A stretch of 13,792 nucleotides of DNA from the NCBI GenBank assembly GCA_036003885.1, contig DASYSA010000437.1:1-13792 (forward strand), written 5' to 3'. Below the pieces are notes generated by a model that saw only the letters and a program-made list of their open reading frames with translations, searched no databases and had not been told where the DNA came from. The stretch comes from DASYSA01 sp036003885 (GTDB taxonomy: Bacteria; Acidobacteriota; Blastocatellia; UBA7656). Shown piece by piece: positions 1-8,477 of the stretch (positions are counted from its first letter, which is position 1; each line of letters starts with the position of its first letter). Made by a program: the position numbers and the translations under genes.

Positions 1-1993
1 TGAAAGTCTTACTGCCTACCGTCCGAATATTTTGCATGTACTGGTCTGGGGTTGCGGCCGAGTCCGACTGCTTCATAGACTTCTCTGCCTTACTTCGCTG
101 CACATCGCCCGCTGGTCCTCCCGCGACACCGGGCGACATCGCTCCCGAAGTCTCACCCACCTCGCTTCTTCGACCATGCTCGTTCATTCTGGTTTGGGGG
201 AAGGGAACTGGCCGGCCGCGCGCGTCCTTCATATCCTCAGTCACCAGAAAAGAGGTGTAAGGGGTGACTATGCCGAAGCGAGTTCCAAGACCCACTATCT
301 CATCGACAAGCTCGCGGTTCTCGCCATTGAGTCTCGTCTGTTCGAGGAGATATCCGACGCGCCGCGTTGCCCAGAGTCTCGGCAAGAACTGGTTCGCGCC
401 TCGCTCGCTTGGGAAATTCTGGCCTCCGAATGCAAACGTCTCTTCGCGCGATCCCATCTTGCCGCTCAACCTGACGGTGCTCCCGTTCGCATTGTTCTTG
501 TAACGCCCGACAATAGTGAGCTGAGATCCCTTGAAGAGATCGGGGAGCGCACGCGGATAGAGCGAATCGGACTCGACGCCGCCCAGGTCCAGATGCAGGT
601 TGGACAGCACCGGGTAGTTGACCTTCGCGAAGAAGTTCGAGACTTTCACTTCAAGATCTTCGTTAGGTTCGATGTAGTCGCTTGTGCCGCGATTGTCAGA
701 AGCCAGCTTGTCCAGCAGATTTGTATTCACATCGTAGCCGACACCGAAACTGAAGAGCCGAACGCCCGCGCGGTTAGCCTCGGCCGCGTTTTTCAATATC
801 TGCTTCACGTCGGTGGTCCCGACCGTTGGAAGGCCGTCGGTGACGAACACGATCATCGCCGGACGTTCGCCCGGCTGGAATTGCTTCATAGCGGCGACAA
901 CCGAGTCGTTGATGTTAGTGCCGCCCTCGGCTCGCAGATTGTCGATGAATGAACGCGCTTCCTGCCTGGCTTCTTTGCCGGCTTCAACGAGCGAGCCTTT
1001 CATCAGGTGCTCTTCGCCGGAGAAAGATACGATGTTGAACCGGTCGCGCGGCGAAAGCGACTCGACCCCGAAGTGAAGGGCGGCTTTTGCCTTTTCGATC
1101 TTCTCTCCGCTCATCGAACCGGATGTATCGAACACGAAGATGACGTCCTTCGCGATTCGTTCCTGTTCGCTGATGTTCAGCTTGGGAGAGATGAGCATCA
1201 GGAAGTAGCCCTCCTTGCCCGGCTCGCGGTGAGTGATCAGGGAGATCCCGAAGTCCTTTTCGGAAAGTGAATAGTAAAGCAGAAAGTCTTTCTGAGCCTC
1301 TTCACCTGACCCTTCGAAGCTCAGACGGGCGCGCTTCTCGCCATCTCTGGACACGGAGATCTTATGCGAAGGCGAGTAGATGTTCTTGAGATCTATCTGA
1401 GAGTCAATCTCGACGCTGGCGGCGATTTGCCCGATCGGCTGCTGGAGCATCCGGCGGCCCGAGCCGAGTTCGTAGCGATAGGCGACAACCCCGCCCTCGC
1501 TCTTGATCACCTGCGAGTAGGCCAGTTCGATCTTCTTGGTGCTCCGAGGCAGGATGGGAAAGACGCTCGCTTGAAACAGATCTTTGCCGGCGTATTCGAG
1601 CAGGCCCGGGTCGATCATCTTGCGGACGATCTCGTTATAGATCTGGCGCGCTTTCCCCCGTTCCATGACCTCCGCGGCCATTCGCTTATCCCCATCGTAG
1701 ATGGCGAAATCGGAGAGTGACGCGCTCTCCGGTATGGGAAAAAAGAAAGAGCCTTCGAGCGTGTACGGCGTGTCATTTTCGAAGACCTGCTCTACTCGTG
1801 TTGTGGCAACCTGAGAGTCGATCTTAGTCGTGATCTTGACCGACTTGACCTTGAGTACTCGCGGAAGCGGAACCGGAGGTCGAGGATGAGGCGGGCATCG
1901 ATGACAGTCGTCCGGGACAATTATTCCTTGCGCTGAAGCTAAGCTCGATAGACAGATAACCAGCGCGAAAGCCAAGAGTAAACTCTTTTTCAT
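1..1993 (-). CDS. Exported VIT and VWA domain protein, C-terminus cut by the left edge
   Basis: Reading the minus strand from the ATG at 1993 gives an open frame of 664 codons that runs off the window with no stop. The start has a Shine-Dalgarno AAGGGA (1999-2004) five bases upstream. Residues 1-21 form a type I signal peptide ending in ASA before QG. A short Cys/His/Pro-rich stretch follows (about 30-45). Residues 50-165 match a VIT domain, including ERGKARQIYNEIV at 111-123. A VWA domain follows at about 280-460 with a complete MIDAS: DTSGS at 289-293, Thr359 and Asp386 in VTDG. The motif GIVTPYTSFLV lies near residue 590, as is usual in this family. The tail turns hydrophilic. VIT/VWA proteins of this build (inter-alpha-trypsin inhibitor heavy chain-like) are thought to bind proteins through metal. 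A periplasmic or surface role is inferred; no partner is visible. Confidence 0.93.
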   Translation of the reverse strand, partial: MKKSLLLAFALVICLSSLASAQGIIVPDDCHRCPPHPRPPVPLPRVLKVKSVKITTKIDSQVATTRVEQVFENDTPYTLEGSFFFPIPESASLSDFAIYDGDKRMAAEVMERGKARQIYNEIVRKMIDPGLLEYAGKDLFQASVFPILPRSTKKIELAYSQVIKSEGGVVAYRYELGSGRRMLQQPIGQIAASVEIDSQIDLKNIYSPSHKISVSRDGEKRARLSFEGSGEEAQKDFLLYYSLSEKDFGISLITHREPGKEGYFLMLISPKLNISEQERIAKDVIFVFDTSGSMSGEKIEKAKAALHFGVESLSPRDRFNIVSFSGEEHLMKGSLVEAGKEARQEARSFIDNLRAEGGTNINDSVVAAMKQFQPGERPAMIVFVTDGLPTVGTTDVKQILKNAAEANRAGVRLFSFGVGYDVNTNLLDKLASDNRGTSDYIEPNEDLEVKVSNFFAKVNYPVLSNLHLDLGGVESDSLYPRALPDLFKGSQLTIVGRYKNNANGSTVRLSGKMGSREETFAFGGQNFPSERGANQFLPRLWATRRVGYLLEQTRLNGENRELVDEIVGLGTRFGIVTPYTSFLVTEDMKDARGRPVPFPQTRMNEHGRRSEVGETSGAMSPGVAGGPAGDVQRSKAEKSMKQSDSAATPDQYMQNIRTVGSKTF

Positions 1994-1998
1994 CACAT

Positions 1999-2004
1999 TC
2001 CCTT
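1999..2004 (-). promoter_or_regulatory. Ribosome binding site of the VIT/VWA gene
   Basis: AAGGGA on the minus strand lies five bases before the ATG at 1993. It fixes the start of a gene whose other end is outside the window. Confidence 0.6.
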
Positions 2005-2015
2005 ATGCTCTAAGA

Positions 2016-2082
2016 AGCGAGGGGGCTCTCAAGATAACTTTTAACGTTCCAGCCCGTGCTCTGGCTTGAGAGCCCCCGCTAT
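2016..2082. repeat. Inverted repeat upstream of the VIT/VWA gene
   Basis: GGGGGCTCTCAAG at 2021-2033 is perfectly complementary to 2067-2079. The outer flanks also read AGC-like on both sides (2016-2018 and 2080-2082). The 33-base loop is AT-richer. It lies just upstream of the VIT/VWA ribosome binding site. There is no run of T after either arm, so a simple intrinsic terminator is unlikely. It may be a small dispersed palindromic element or a hairpin in the 5' leader. Confidence 0.6.
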
Positions 2083-2153
2083 TCAATTGAACGACCGAGC
2101 CAGCCGTGCTTGCCAACTTTTTTTCTTTGATGCGGAGGCACCTGAAGGCTAAG

Positions 2154-2207
2154 CCACGAATCACACGAATTCCACGAATTGACACGAATCATTCGTGCAG
2201 TTCGTGG
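2154..2207. repeat. ACGAAT-type palindromic repeat element
   Basis: Four copies of CACGAAT on the plus strand (2155-2161, 2164-2170, 2173-2179, 2183-2189) are followed by the complement ATTCGTG at 2191-2197 and a final TTCGTGG at 2201-2207. The core CACGAAT-C-ATTCGTG is a perfect palindrome around one base. The larger arms (2172-2189 against 2191-2207) match apart from one indel and one mismatch. The structure is seen directly. From general knowledge, similar ACGAAT repeats are dispersed in many soil and planctomycete-like genomes and often cause false ORFs. Its location is noncoding, between two minus-strand genes. Confidence 0.8.
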
Positions 2208-2251
2208 AGGCCCCTTCCTGTCGTTGATCAACGCGGCAAAGGGCGATCTAT

Positions 2252-3160
2252 CTACCGGGATGGGGGGAGTGCGCTCTCCGAGTTGACCCAGGCCGTGTAC
2301 CATAGATTGGCCAGCATCTGGGAACCGGCCGCAAGCCTCGCCGTCACGAAGCGCTTTGCGTCTGGATCCCGATTCTGGTCGTTCCAGCGGGCTGTCTTCT
2401 CGAGTTGATAGAGCTTTGCGACCTGGCTGTGCGACTCGAACAGATACTTCATGATGTCCGAAAAGGTGTCTGGAAGGCGCGTGGCGGGCCTGACCATGCT
2501 ATCGAAGTCCGCAGGACGAATCTGGGTCCTGACGTACTCGGTTTCGAATCGTCCGTGCAGTGGTTCACGCGTATTCAGCTCAGGGTTGGCGCTGGTGGTC
2601 CAGCCGTTATAGTGAATAGTGGTGTGAAGCGGCTGCGAACCATCCGCAACATAGTGTCCCATCACGCCGGCGTAGTAGATGATGTTCTGCTCTATCTGCT
2701 CGCGCTCGGAAGCCCGCTGCGGGTCCCGCCACTGGCGAAACAGCACCTGCACCTTCTCATACCCTTCAAGGATCGAGTAGGGAAGGAATCCGATCTCCTT
2801 CGGGTTTTTACCGCCGGCGCGAAGCCAGTCAGCGTATTTGTAGCGGTCATCGGGCAACGCTTCGAAGTTCTGGGGCTTGTCTATGTCGACGAAGTGGTCC
2901 GGAGCATTCACCTCACGAAGGGCGGTGTAGAGTTCCTTGCTGTCGCGCCAGCGATCCGGCTCCGGTCCAAGGAAGGCAAGTCTTGGCGCGGCGTTCTTAA
3001 AAAAGTCGGGCATGTCCGATGGCAGGTGGGCTGCGGCTACCTGGTTGATCCAGCGATGCCCCTCGTCTCCCCAGGCTCGCGAGGAGCGCGGCCATATGCA
3101 AAGGGTCAGGATTGTTGCGGCAAGAAGAAGAGCAACTGCCAATGATCCTCGATGGTTCAT
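2252..3160 (-). CDS. Secreted S1/P1 nuclease / zinc-dependent phospholipase C-like enzyme
   Basis: The product is 302 residues. The signal peptide ends at SSRA (26-29), so the mature protein begins with Trp30. That is the rule in this fold, where the N-terminal Trp is a zinc ligand. The other expected ligands are in order: His35 (in WGDEGH), Asp69, His89 (in DHFVDID), His169 and Asp173 (in GHYVADGSQPLH), His179, His202 and Glu206 (in HGRFE). The complete three-zinc set predicts a periplasmic or secreted phosphodiesterase acting on nucleic acid or phospholipid head groups. The Trp-to-His spacing resembles S1/P1 nucleases, while the final ligand is Glu as in bacterial phospholipase C, so substrate is uncertain. 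The ATG at 3160 has GGAG (3167-3170) six bases upstream. It is 76 bp downstream of spoVR on the same strand and separated from it by a tandem repeat, so co-transcription is possible but unproven. Confidence 0.9.
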   Translation of the reverse strand: MNHRGSLAVALLLAATILTLCIWPRSSRAWGDEGHRWINQVAAAHLPSDMPDFFKNAAPRLAFLGPEPDRWRDSKELYTALREVNAPDHFVDIDKPQNFEALPDDRYKYADWLRAGGKNPKEIGFLPYSILEGYEKVQVLFRQWRDPQRASEREQIEQNIIYYAGVMGHYVADGSQPLHTTIHYNGWTTSANPELNTREPLHGRFETEYVRTQIRPADFDSMVRPATRLPDTFSDIMKYLFESHSQVAKLYQLEKTARWNDQNRDPDAKRFVTARLAAGSQMLANLWYTAWVNSESALPPSR

Positions 3161-3200
3161 TTCACACTCCGATTAGAATTGTAGTTGGGGTTCAGAATGT

Positions 3201-3232
3201 AAATTCGAAATTCGAAATTCGAAATTCGAAAT
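3201..3232. repeat. Tandem AAATTCG heptamer, four copies
   Basis: AAATTCG occurs four times head to tail (3201-3228), followed by a partial AAAT (3229-3232). The repeat ends four bases from the spoVR stop codon (3237-3239). Each junction contains the palindrome TTCGAA. It is a simple-sequence array with no unique spacers. Confidence 0.9.
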
Positions 3233-3236
3233 GTGC

Positions 3237-4667
3237 TCAGTCTTCATCGTGCTCGCTGCCGTCGTAGTGCATAACGATCGGCTCTTCGTCGACTACCGTC
3301 TCCAGGTGAACGTCTCGTCCCCAAAGCTTATAGACATACTCGAGAGTCTTGCGCCCGTACTTCATATCGAGCTCCACTCCCTCGTAGCGATGCTTGAGAT
3401 AGAGCTCGCGATTGCCGTCGTAGTCTCCATCGGTAACCTCGATATAAGGAAAGCCGAAGTTCGTCATATTCGCGACGAGCTGATCGCGCACTTTCTTCCA
3501 TTTCTTCTCGGTCACCGTCCAGTCCTCTTCATCTACCAGCTCGTAGACGAACAGGTCGAGATCTTCACATAGTTCTTCGGTCAGATAGTTGCGCAGGAAA
3601 GAGATGTCATTATCCAGCTCGCGGACCTCAAAGAGTTTCTCGCGCCCTTCGCCTCCCTTTCGGCCGAACTTCTCCCGCTCCTCGTCGGTAGGGTTGTCCC
3701 ATCGCTTCTCGATGTCTTCGAATATCTTGTATCCGAGGTAGTAGGGATTGAGTTGACCCTTGTGCGGGGAGACCACTCCGGCGTGCAACTCGGCAAACTG
3801 AAGGTGGTCGCTCGTAGACAGGTCCATCTCACGCATTATCCGCGAGTGCCAGTAGCTTGCCCAGCCTTCATTCATAATCTTGGTCTGCATCTGGGGAACG
3901 AAGTATTCCATCTCCTCGCGCAGCATTGCCATCACGTCGCGCTGCCAATCCTTCAATACCGGCGAATTCTTCATGATGTAGTAGATCAGGTCCTTCTCGG
4001 GCGAAGCCAGGCTGGGTTTGTGCGTGCCGTCGGCGTCAATTACAGTTTCGTCCTGTCCGGCGATCTCCAGTTTCGACAGAAGGTCGTCGTAACGACCCTC
4101 CGGCTTCTTCTTCTTAACCTTCTCTGCTTCGCTCTTCTCCTCCTCGGGGACATCTTTCTTAATGAAGAAGTTGGGGTCGATGTGCTCATCGATCGACAAA
4201 ACGGCGTCGAGGAACTCCTCGACAACCTTGCGACCATAGGTGAATTCATACTCCGCCATTCGGCGGGCGTGCATCGCGGCTTCGTCCACCATGCGTCGAT
4301 TCGTGCGCGAGAAGTAGACGCTGTTCTTGAAAAAATCGACGTGACCCAACACGTGCGCGATGACCATCATGTTCTGGACCAGCGAATTGGTCTCGAGCAG
4401 GAACGCGTAAGAAGGATTAGAGTTGATGACCACTTCGTAGATCTTGGAGAGGCCGAAGTCGTACATCATCTTCATCCGGTGATAAGCCTTGCCAAAGGTC
4501 CAATGCGAGTAGCGCCCTGGCAGCGCATAGGAACCTACTTCATACATCACGCTCGCCGGCACTATTTCAAAGCGGACCGGGAAAGGGTCCAACTTGAACG
4601 TGGCGGTGGCGATCTCCCATATCCGTTCTACCGCTGCCTCCAGTTCTTTGACTTCTCTATCGATCAT
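3237..4667 (-). CDS. spoVR: SpoVR family protein (YcgB-like)
   Basis: SpoVR-family cytoplasmic protein of 476 residues, within the family's usual range. I chose the ATG at 4667 because AGGA lies five bases upstream. The longer in-frame ATG at 4688 (483 residues) has no ribosome binding site at a normal distance. Family signatures are clear: SKIYEVVINSNPSYAFLLE at about 74-92, HVLGHVDFFKN at about 105-115, NEGWASYWH at about 266-274, NPYYLGYKIFEDIEKRW soon after, and a C-terminal DGDYDGNRELYLKHRYEG. A Lys/Glu-rich linker lies at about 172-192. SpoVR is needed for normal spore cortex in Bacillus, and homologues occur widely in non-sporulating bacteria; the biochemical activity is not settled. 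It is the last gene of the prkA-yhbH-spoVR cluster, starting 90 bp after the yhbH stop, which suggests shared transcription and function. Confidence 0.95.
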   Translation of the reverse strand: MIDREVKELEAAVERIWEIATATFKLDPFPVRFEIVPASVMYEVGSYALPGRYSHWTFGKAYHRMKMMYDFGLSKIYEVVINSNPSYAFLLETNSLVQNMMVIAHVLGHVDFFKNSVYFSRTNRRMVDEAAMHARRMAEYEFTYGRKVVEEFLDAVLSIDEHIDPNFFIKKDVPEEEKSEAEKVKKKKPEGRYDDLLSKLEIAGQDETVIDADGTHKPSLASPEKDLIYYIMKNSPVLKDWQRDVMAMLREEMEYFVPQMQTKIMNEGWASYWHSRIMREMDLSTSDHLQFAELHAGVVSPHKGQLNPYYLGYKIFEDIEKRWDNPTDEEREKFGRKGGEGREKLFEVRELDNDISFLRNYLTEELCEDLDLFVYELVDEEDWTVTEKKWKKVRDQLVANMTNFGFPYIEVTDGDYDGNRELYLKHRYEGVELDMKYGRKTLEYVYKLWGRDVHLETVVDEEPIVMHYDGSEHDED

Positions 4668-4672
4668 AGTAT

Positions 4673-4676
4673 TCCT
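4673..4676 (-). promoter_or_regulatory. Ribosome binding site that favours the inner spoVR start
   Basis: AGGA on the minus strand is followed by ATACT and the ATG at 4667. The outer ATG at 4688 is preceded by a GC-rich stretch with no comparable signal. Confidence 0.5.
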
Positions 4677-4757
4677 GAGGCTCGACATCCTGGCGCGGCG
4701 CTTCAGCGAGCCACCGATCTTCTCTTCGCCCGCGCTGTGTCATACCGTGATTGAAGG

Positions 4758-5921
4758 TCAGGCTTCCTCGCCGCGCTTGCCGAAGAAATCCTTAAGCGCC
4801 GGATAGACGTCTTCCTTATCGTCGATCCGCACGCCGACGAACCGTTCCTGATTCTTGAGACGGTCTTTGAAGATGGAGAGCAGAGCGCCTGACGACCTGC
4901 GATAACTCGCCGCGCCCTCTTCGCCGATCTCGCCATAGCCGAAGAGGTTGCAGGTTCCGATCAGCTCATCCGCCAGCCGTACGGCCTCGTCGTTATCGGA
5001 GTAGTAGTTGTCTCCGTCTGAAAAGTGAAACGGATAGATATTCCAATCTCTGGTGGGAAAGCGGTCCGCGATTGTGTCGAGTGCGAGGCGATAGGCGGAG
5101 GAGACGACGGTTCCGCCCGACTCGCCCTGGGTGAAGAACTGTTCCTCGGTCACTTCCTTCGCTTCGGTGTGATGGCTGATAAAAACGATCTTCACCTGAT
5201 CGTATTTCGTCTTGAGGAAGCGCACCATCCAGAAATAGAACGAACGCGCGATGTACTTCTTGAACTCGCCCATTGATCCCGACACGTCCATCATGGCTAT
5301 GACGGCGGCATTCGATTCGTACTGAGTCTGTTCTTCCCAGCTCTTGTATCGGAGATCTTCCTTCTTGAAGCGACCCATTCGAGCGTCGCCGGTTTCGCGC
5401 GCCTGTCGCTTGATGTTCTCCATTATGCTGCGACGTTTATCGAGATTCGACAGTATGCCGGCCCGCCGAATCTCCGTGAACTTGGTTGTTTTGGACTGGA
5501 CGGCCTGTTTGGCTTTCTCTTCGAGATAAGGCAGATGCAGGTCTTCAAAAATGAGTTTGGCGATCTCATCGATATCGACTTCAGCTTCGTAGTACTCCTG
5601 ACCCGGCTGATCGCCCGCGCCGGGTCCCTTGCCGGCCCCCTGACCTGGCTGACCCTCTCGCGCGATTACGTCTCCCACTTTGCTCTTGCCGTCGCCCGTT
5701 CCAACGTGTTTCCGCTTGCGATAGTCATATCGAAACTTGTATTCGTCGAGGGAGCGGATCGGAACCTTGACGACCCGTTTGCCGTCCGAGAGGATAATCG
5801 ACTCGTTGGAGACTATGGAGCCGAGGTTCTTTTTGACGGCTTCGCGGACGCGTTCCTTATGGCGTTCCTGATCGATCTGGCCCTTTCGCTGCAATGACCA
5901 GTCGTTTCGCTGGACTGACAT
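4758..5921 (-). CDS. yhbH: YhbH/YeaH family (DUF444) VWA-domain protein
   Basis: Cytoplasmic VWA protein of the DUF444 family. I start it at the ATG at 5921 (387 residues), which has AAAGGG eight bases upstream. A GTG three codons earlier (5930) overlaps that signal and is less likely. The N-terminus is basic and helical. A Gly/Pro/Gln-rich linker lies at about 76-108, and a VWA-like domain at about 205-370 has MIDAS residues DVSGS at 212-216, Thr271 in GGTVVSSAY, and Asp302 in HFSDGDN. No signal peptide is seen. In Escherichia coli and Bacillus the homologue is encoded beside the kinase PrkA/YeaG and is thought to act with it. Here it follows prkA after 194 bases that hold a strong inverted repeat, and spoVR begins 90 bp downstream. 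I infer that it is the metal-dependent adaptor of an AAA+/VWA pair. Confidence 0.95.
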   Translation of the reverse strand: MSVQRNDWSLQRKGQIDQERHKERVREAVKKNLGSIVSNESIILSDGKRVVKVPIRSLDEYKFRYDYRKRKHVGTGDGKSKVGDVIAREGQPGQGAGKGPGAGDQPGQEYYEAEVDIDEIAKLIFEDLHLPYLEEKAKQAVQSKTTKFTEIRRAGILSNLDKRRSIMENIKRQARETGDARMGRFKKEDLRYKSWEEQTQYESNAAVIAMMDVSGSMGEFKKYIARSFYFWMVRFLKTKYDQVKIVFISHHTEAKEVTEEQFFTQGESGGTVVSSAYRLALDTIADRFPTRDWNIYPFHFSDGDNYYSDNDEAVRLADELIGTCNLFGYGEIGEEGAASYRRSSGALLSIFKDRLKNQERFVGVRIDDKEDVYPALKDFFGKRGEEA

Positions 5922-5929
5922 ACTTGTCA

Positions 5930-5935
5930 CCCTTT
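5930..5935 (-). promoter_or_regulatory. Ribosome binding site that decides the yhbH start
   Basis: AAAGGG on the minus strand lies eight bases before the ATG at 5921. It overlaps the alternative GTG at 5928-5930, which argues against that GTG as the start. Confidence 0.55.
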
Positions 5936-5960
5936 ACGCACTCATCACTATCTAAATCAA

Positions 5961-5992
5961 CGCCCGCAAGTCCCGGTCGGGCAATGCGGGCG
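5961..5992. repeat. 8-bp stem hairpin upstream of yhbH
   Basis: CGCCCGCA (5961-5968) is complementary to TGCGGGCG (5985-5992) across a 16-base loop. It lies between yhbH and the larger inverted repeat. It may be part of the same composite element or a hairpin in the prkA-yhbH transcript. Confidence 0.5.
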
Positions 5993-6002
5993 TGGTAGGG
6001 TT

Positions 6003-6112
6003 GGTACGCACGCTGGGTACGCACGCTTCCAGCGTGCCGGTCTTCGCAGGCGCGTATCCTCCAGCGAGCGGGCGTTGCAGGTACGGCACGCTGGAAGCGT
6101 GCGTACCCAGCG
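6003..6112. repeat. Perfect 28-bp inverted repeat with nested hairpins after prkA
   Basis: Positions 6011-6038 are the exact reverse complement of 6085-6112, with 46 bases between them. Each arm contains its own small palindrome, GCACGCT-TCC-AGCGTGC (6021-6037 in the left arm), so each can fold alone or pair with the other. The left arm is preceded by a tandem copy of GGTACGCACGCT (6003-6014 and 6016-6027). The right arm ends three bases from the prkA stop codon. There is no open frame or U-tract, so this resembles a REP/MITE-like dispersed element. It could stabilise the prkA 3' end or reduce read-through into yhbH. Confidence 0.85.
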
Positions 6113-6115
6113 TCG

Positions 6116-8041
<1,926 letters not shown>

Positions 8042-8046
8042 TTATT

Positions 8047-8052
8047 ACCTCC
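8047..8052 (-). promoter_or_regulatory. Strong prkA ribosome binding site
   Basis: GGAGGT on the minus strand, five bases before the ATG at 8041. It is the best Shine-Dalgarno in the window and suggests efficient translation once the leader is transcribed. Confidence 0.75.
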
Positions 8053-8133
8053 GATCCCGCGGTATTCCTGCGACGCTCGACTACTCGCCCTGGAGGCCGG
8101 TATCGAGCGGTCCCGTGGGCCGTTCATTGAGCC

Positions 8134-8170
8134 GCGCCTGCACCGGAGCGACCCCTTCGGCAGGCGCTCC
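8134..8170 (-). promoter_or_regulatory. Two mutually exclusive hairpins in the prkA leader
   Basis: On the minus strand, GCGCCTGC (8167-8160) can pair with GCAGGCGC (8141-8134). GGAGCG (8170-8165) can instead pair with CGCTCC (8150-8145). The two left arms share 8165-8167, so both full stems cannot form together. The arms are seen directly. A switching role is speculative, and the GC content makes chance pairing plausible. Confidence 0.35.
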
Positions 8171-8352
8171 TCAAAATTGCGAGAGTTCGGACGACACTCA
8201 GTCTACGCCCTTGCGGGCGCACAGTCGGAGGTAAGGGTCCGGCTGCTCGTGGCTCGACTGGATGCGCGCTCAACCTCGATGATTCACAAGCGAAGCATCT
8301 CGCCAAACTTACTCAGGCCATCTATCAAACACCGGTCGTCAGTACTGCGCAG

Positions 8353-8361
8353 ATTATAGCA
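8353..8361 (-). promoter_or_regulatory. Extended -10 promoter element for prkA
   Basis: TGCTATAAT on the minus strand is a consensus extended -10 for the housekeeping sigma factor. The hexamer 17 bases upstream does not resemble TTGACA, which extended -10 promoters tolerate. Transcription would begin near 8346 and leave a leader of about 300 bases before prkA. It is the only consensus TATAAT I noticed in the upstream regions I examined. Confidence 0.55.
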
Positions 8362-8477
8362 CAGAGCGCAAGCGTGGCCCTTAACAACCGCTTTCTGATG
8401 ATCTTATGGCAATCGCTTCCTCATCCCGGCGCGCGAAATGCCTCGAGGATCTGGTTCGATGCGCACAATATCCGTCG

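Larger units (their letters stand above)
8042..8477 (-). other. 436-base noncoding stretch: long prkA leader and promoter region
   Basis: No convincing gene is seen on either strand here. From right to left on the minus strand it holds the end of the truB transcript with no clear terminator, an extended -10 promoter element, a leader of about 300 bases with inverted repeats, and the prkA ribosome binding site. Short frames such as 8124-8306 on the minus strand (TTG start, Arg/Ala-rich composition) look like noise. Confidence 0.6.

Noticed and set aside
32..952. Plus-strand frame of 306 codons
   Set aside because: It lies wholly opposite the VIT/VWA gene, whose minus-strand translation shows a signal peptide and intact domain motifs. 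The plus frame gives no recognisable family.
1894..1905. CHRC motif as a heme c site in the VIT/VWA protein
   Set aside because: Heme c attachment needs CxxCH; the residue after the second Cys is Pro.
3201..3232. CRISPR-like repeat
   Set aside because: Heptamers are directly adjacent, with no spacers and no cas genes.
3753..4754. Plus-strand frame of 333 codons
   Set aside because: Antisense shadow of spoVR; composition is irregular and no motif is seen.
8124..8306. Minus-strand frame of 60 codons in the prkA leader
   Set aside because: TTG start, no ribosome binding site, Arg/Ala-rich composition as expected of random GC-rich DNA.
8361..8395. Sigma-54-type -24/-12 element before prkA on the minus strand
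   Set aside because: A GGCC...TTGC pattern exists but the GG-to-GC spacing is one base short and the consensus fit is poor.
8404..8466. 20-codon minus-strand frame with GTG start after truB
   Set aside because: No ribosome binding site and a charged, uninformative sequence; not better than chance.
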